The notes beneath the pieces are model-generated. The model had not been told where the DNA came from, ran no database searches, and worked only from the letters and a program-made list of their open reading frames with translations. A program made the translations under genes and the position numbers. Shown one piece after another: positions 4,936 to 5,697 of a DNA stretch of 5,697 nt (its first letter is position 1; each line of letters opens with the position of its first letter). The stretch is from Candidatus Dojkabacteria bacterium UBA5209 (GTDB lineage Bacteria > Patescibacteriota > Dojkabacteria > SC72): assembly GCA_002412645.1 (NCBI GenBank), contig DHVL01000018.1, positions 1 to 5,697 on the forward strand, written 5' to 3'.

Positions 4936-5576
4936 TGGGAAGAAAAGTTAATGCCAATGCAATAAGAATGGGCTTAAACAAAACATGGGATTCTGTATGG
5001 TATGCAAGAAAATCTAAATATGCTGCTGTTTTTGCAGAAGATATGAAGATAAAGAAGGTAGTATCCGAGAAGATGAAAGATGCAGGATTAGACAATATTG
5101 GTATTAAAAGAACTCTTAATAAAGTAGAAGTAGAGGTGTATGTAGCAAGACCAGGTGTAGCAATAGGAAGAGGTGGAGAAGGAATAGATCTTTTACAGAA
5201 AGAAATCTCAAGAATGATAAAGAAAGAAGTAGAGATTAAGATTAAAGAGGTGAAGAAAGCAGACCTTTCTGCAAGTATAATAGCAAGATCAATAGCAGAT
5301 GGAGTTCAAAGAAGACAACCATCTAAGCTACTTGTGATAAGTGCAAAAGAAAAAGCAATGATGGCAGGTGCTAAGGGTGTGAGAATATGGGTATCAGGAC
5401 GTATTAATAATGCAAGTCAAGCTAGAACAGTAAAAGTAAATGCAGGTTCAGTACCAGCACAAACATTAAGAGCAGATATAGATTACGCAGAAGCAACAGC
5501 AAAAACATTAGATGCAGGATTAATGGGAATCAAGGTATGGATATATAAAGGAGATAAAACAGAAATAGAAGAATAA
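4935..5576 (+). CDS. rpsC: 30S ribosomal protein S3, lacking most of the helicase arginine patch
   Basis: This 213-residue protein (E. coli 233) lies at the mRNA entry channel. The N-terminal region (M-G-R-K-V-N-A-N-A-I-R) and the KH domain with A-R-P-G-V-A-I-G-R-G-G-E (71-82, including the G-x-x-G loop) are clear. The C-terminal domain is shown by G-A-K-G-V-R-I-W-V-S-G-R (145-156), T-L-R-A-D-I-D-Y (177-184) and G-I-K-V-W-I-Y-K-G (198-206). Alignment to E. coli is gap-free up to about residue 150. E. coli R131, R132, K135 and R136 become K131, L132, I135 and S136. The basic C-terminal tail of E. coli S3 is missing. Start and stop overlap with rplV (TAATG) implies translational coupling. Confidence 0.97.
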   Translation: MGRKVNANAIRMGLNKTWDSVWYARKSKYAAVFAEDMKIKKVVSEKMKDAGLDNIGIKRTLNKVEVEVYVARPGVAIGRGGEGIDLLQKEISRMIKKEVEIKIKEVKKADLSASIIARSIADGVQRRQPSKLLVISAKEKAMMAGAKGVRIWVSGRINNASQARTVKVNAGSVPAQTLRADIDYAEATAKTLDAGLMGIKVWIYKGDKTEIEE

Positions 5577-5596
5577 TATATTGATATTTAATAAAT

Positions 5597-5697
5597 ATGC
5601 TACAGCCTAAGAAAAGAAAATACAGAAAAGATATGAGAGGAAAGATGGGAGGAATAGCTACCGTTAATAACACCATTTCATTTGGTGAGCACGGTCT
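5597..5697 (+). CDS. rplP: 50S ribosomal protein L16, N-terminal part (3' truncated by window)
   Basis: The last 101 bases encode 33 full codons starting M-L-Q-P-K-K-R-K-Y-R-K and continuing M-R-G-K-M-G-G, T-V-N-N-T-I-S-F-G-E-H-G. This matches the start of L16 (E. coli M-L-Q-P-K-R-T-K-F-R-K, then a G-x-x-x-F-G-x-x-G-L segment). L16 helps position A-site tRNA on the 50S subunit. It comes 20 bases after rpsC, as expected for the S10 order, and the spacer carries ATTTA six bases before the ATG. The rest of the protein, including the arginine hydroxylated in E. coli L16, is outside the window. Confidence 0.94.
   Translation, partial: MLQPKKRKYRKDMRGKMGGIATVNNTISFGEHG

Noticed and set aside
5310..5357. 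Local frameshift explaining the missing S3 arginines
   Set aside because: The +1 frame contains a stop in this stretch, and alignment to E. coli S3 is gap-free on both sides, so true substitution is the better explanation.
1..5697. A novel defence, mobile or biosynthetic system
   Set aside because: Every gene is a standard translation gene in standard order on one strand; there are no unknown genes, direct repeat arrays, transposase traces or integration sites.

Overview
The window is a continuous, all-forward run of translation genes: the junction of the bacterial str operon (fusA, tuf) with the S10 ribosomal-protein operon. In order it holds the last 70 codons of fusA (EF-G), complete tuf (EF-Tu), rpsJ (S10), rplC (L3), rplD (L4), rplW (L23), rplB (L2), rpsS (S19), rplV (L22), rpsC (S3), and the first 33 codons of rplP (L16). 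This is the standard bacterial order, so the genes can be named with confidence. There are no mobile elements, CRISPR arrays, tRNAs or rRNAs.

Organism: a low-G+C bacterium (two spot-counted 60-base lines gave about 37 and 40 % G+C). It favours A-ending codons (AGA, GGA, GTA, GCA), and all ten visible stop codons are TAA. None of the ten start codons has a recognisable Shine-Dalgarno sequence; A/T-rich leaders, often with ATTTA, precede most of them. Spacing is tight (5 to 20 bases, or overlapping). Several core proteins differ at positions that are nearly invariant in well-studied bacteria. Together these suggest a deeply branching, compact-genome lineage, possibly in the Candidate Phyla Radiation (Patescibacteria). 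That placement is an inference and needs a tree.

Layout: 1-213 is the fusA tail. The 153-base gap 214-366 holds an A/T-rich inverted repeat, a plausible sigma70-type promoter, a strong stem-loop that would sit at the very 5' end of the tuf transcript, and an unstructured A/T-rich leader. tuf follows (367-1533). The 68-base gap 1534-1601 holds a 12-bp GC-rich hairpin, whose arms imitate the Shine-Dalgarno/anti-Shine-Dalgarno pair, and a second A/T hairpin ending just before the rpsJ start. From 1602 to the window end the S10 genes run without room for another promoter or terminator.

The most notable content lies inside the familiar genes. EF-Tu has altered guanine-recognition motifs (NKxD reads N-K-F-G-D, and the G5 Ser is Asn) and an altered switch I (Arg-Gly before the catalytic Ile-Thr is Lys-Ser), while domains 2 and 3 look ordinary. 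S3 lacks most of the basic mRNA-helicase patch. L22 has an altered tunnel-lining hairpin tip, and L2 an altered loop beside its conserved peptidyl-transferase-region histidine. I found no novel multi-gene system; the interest is a divergent core translation apparatus and two structured intergenic regions.
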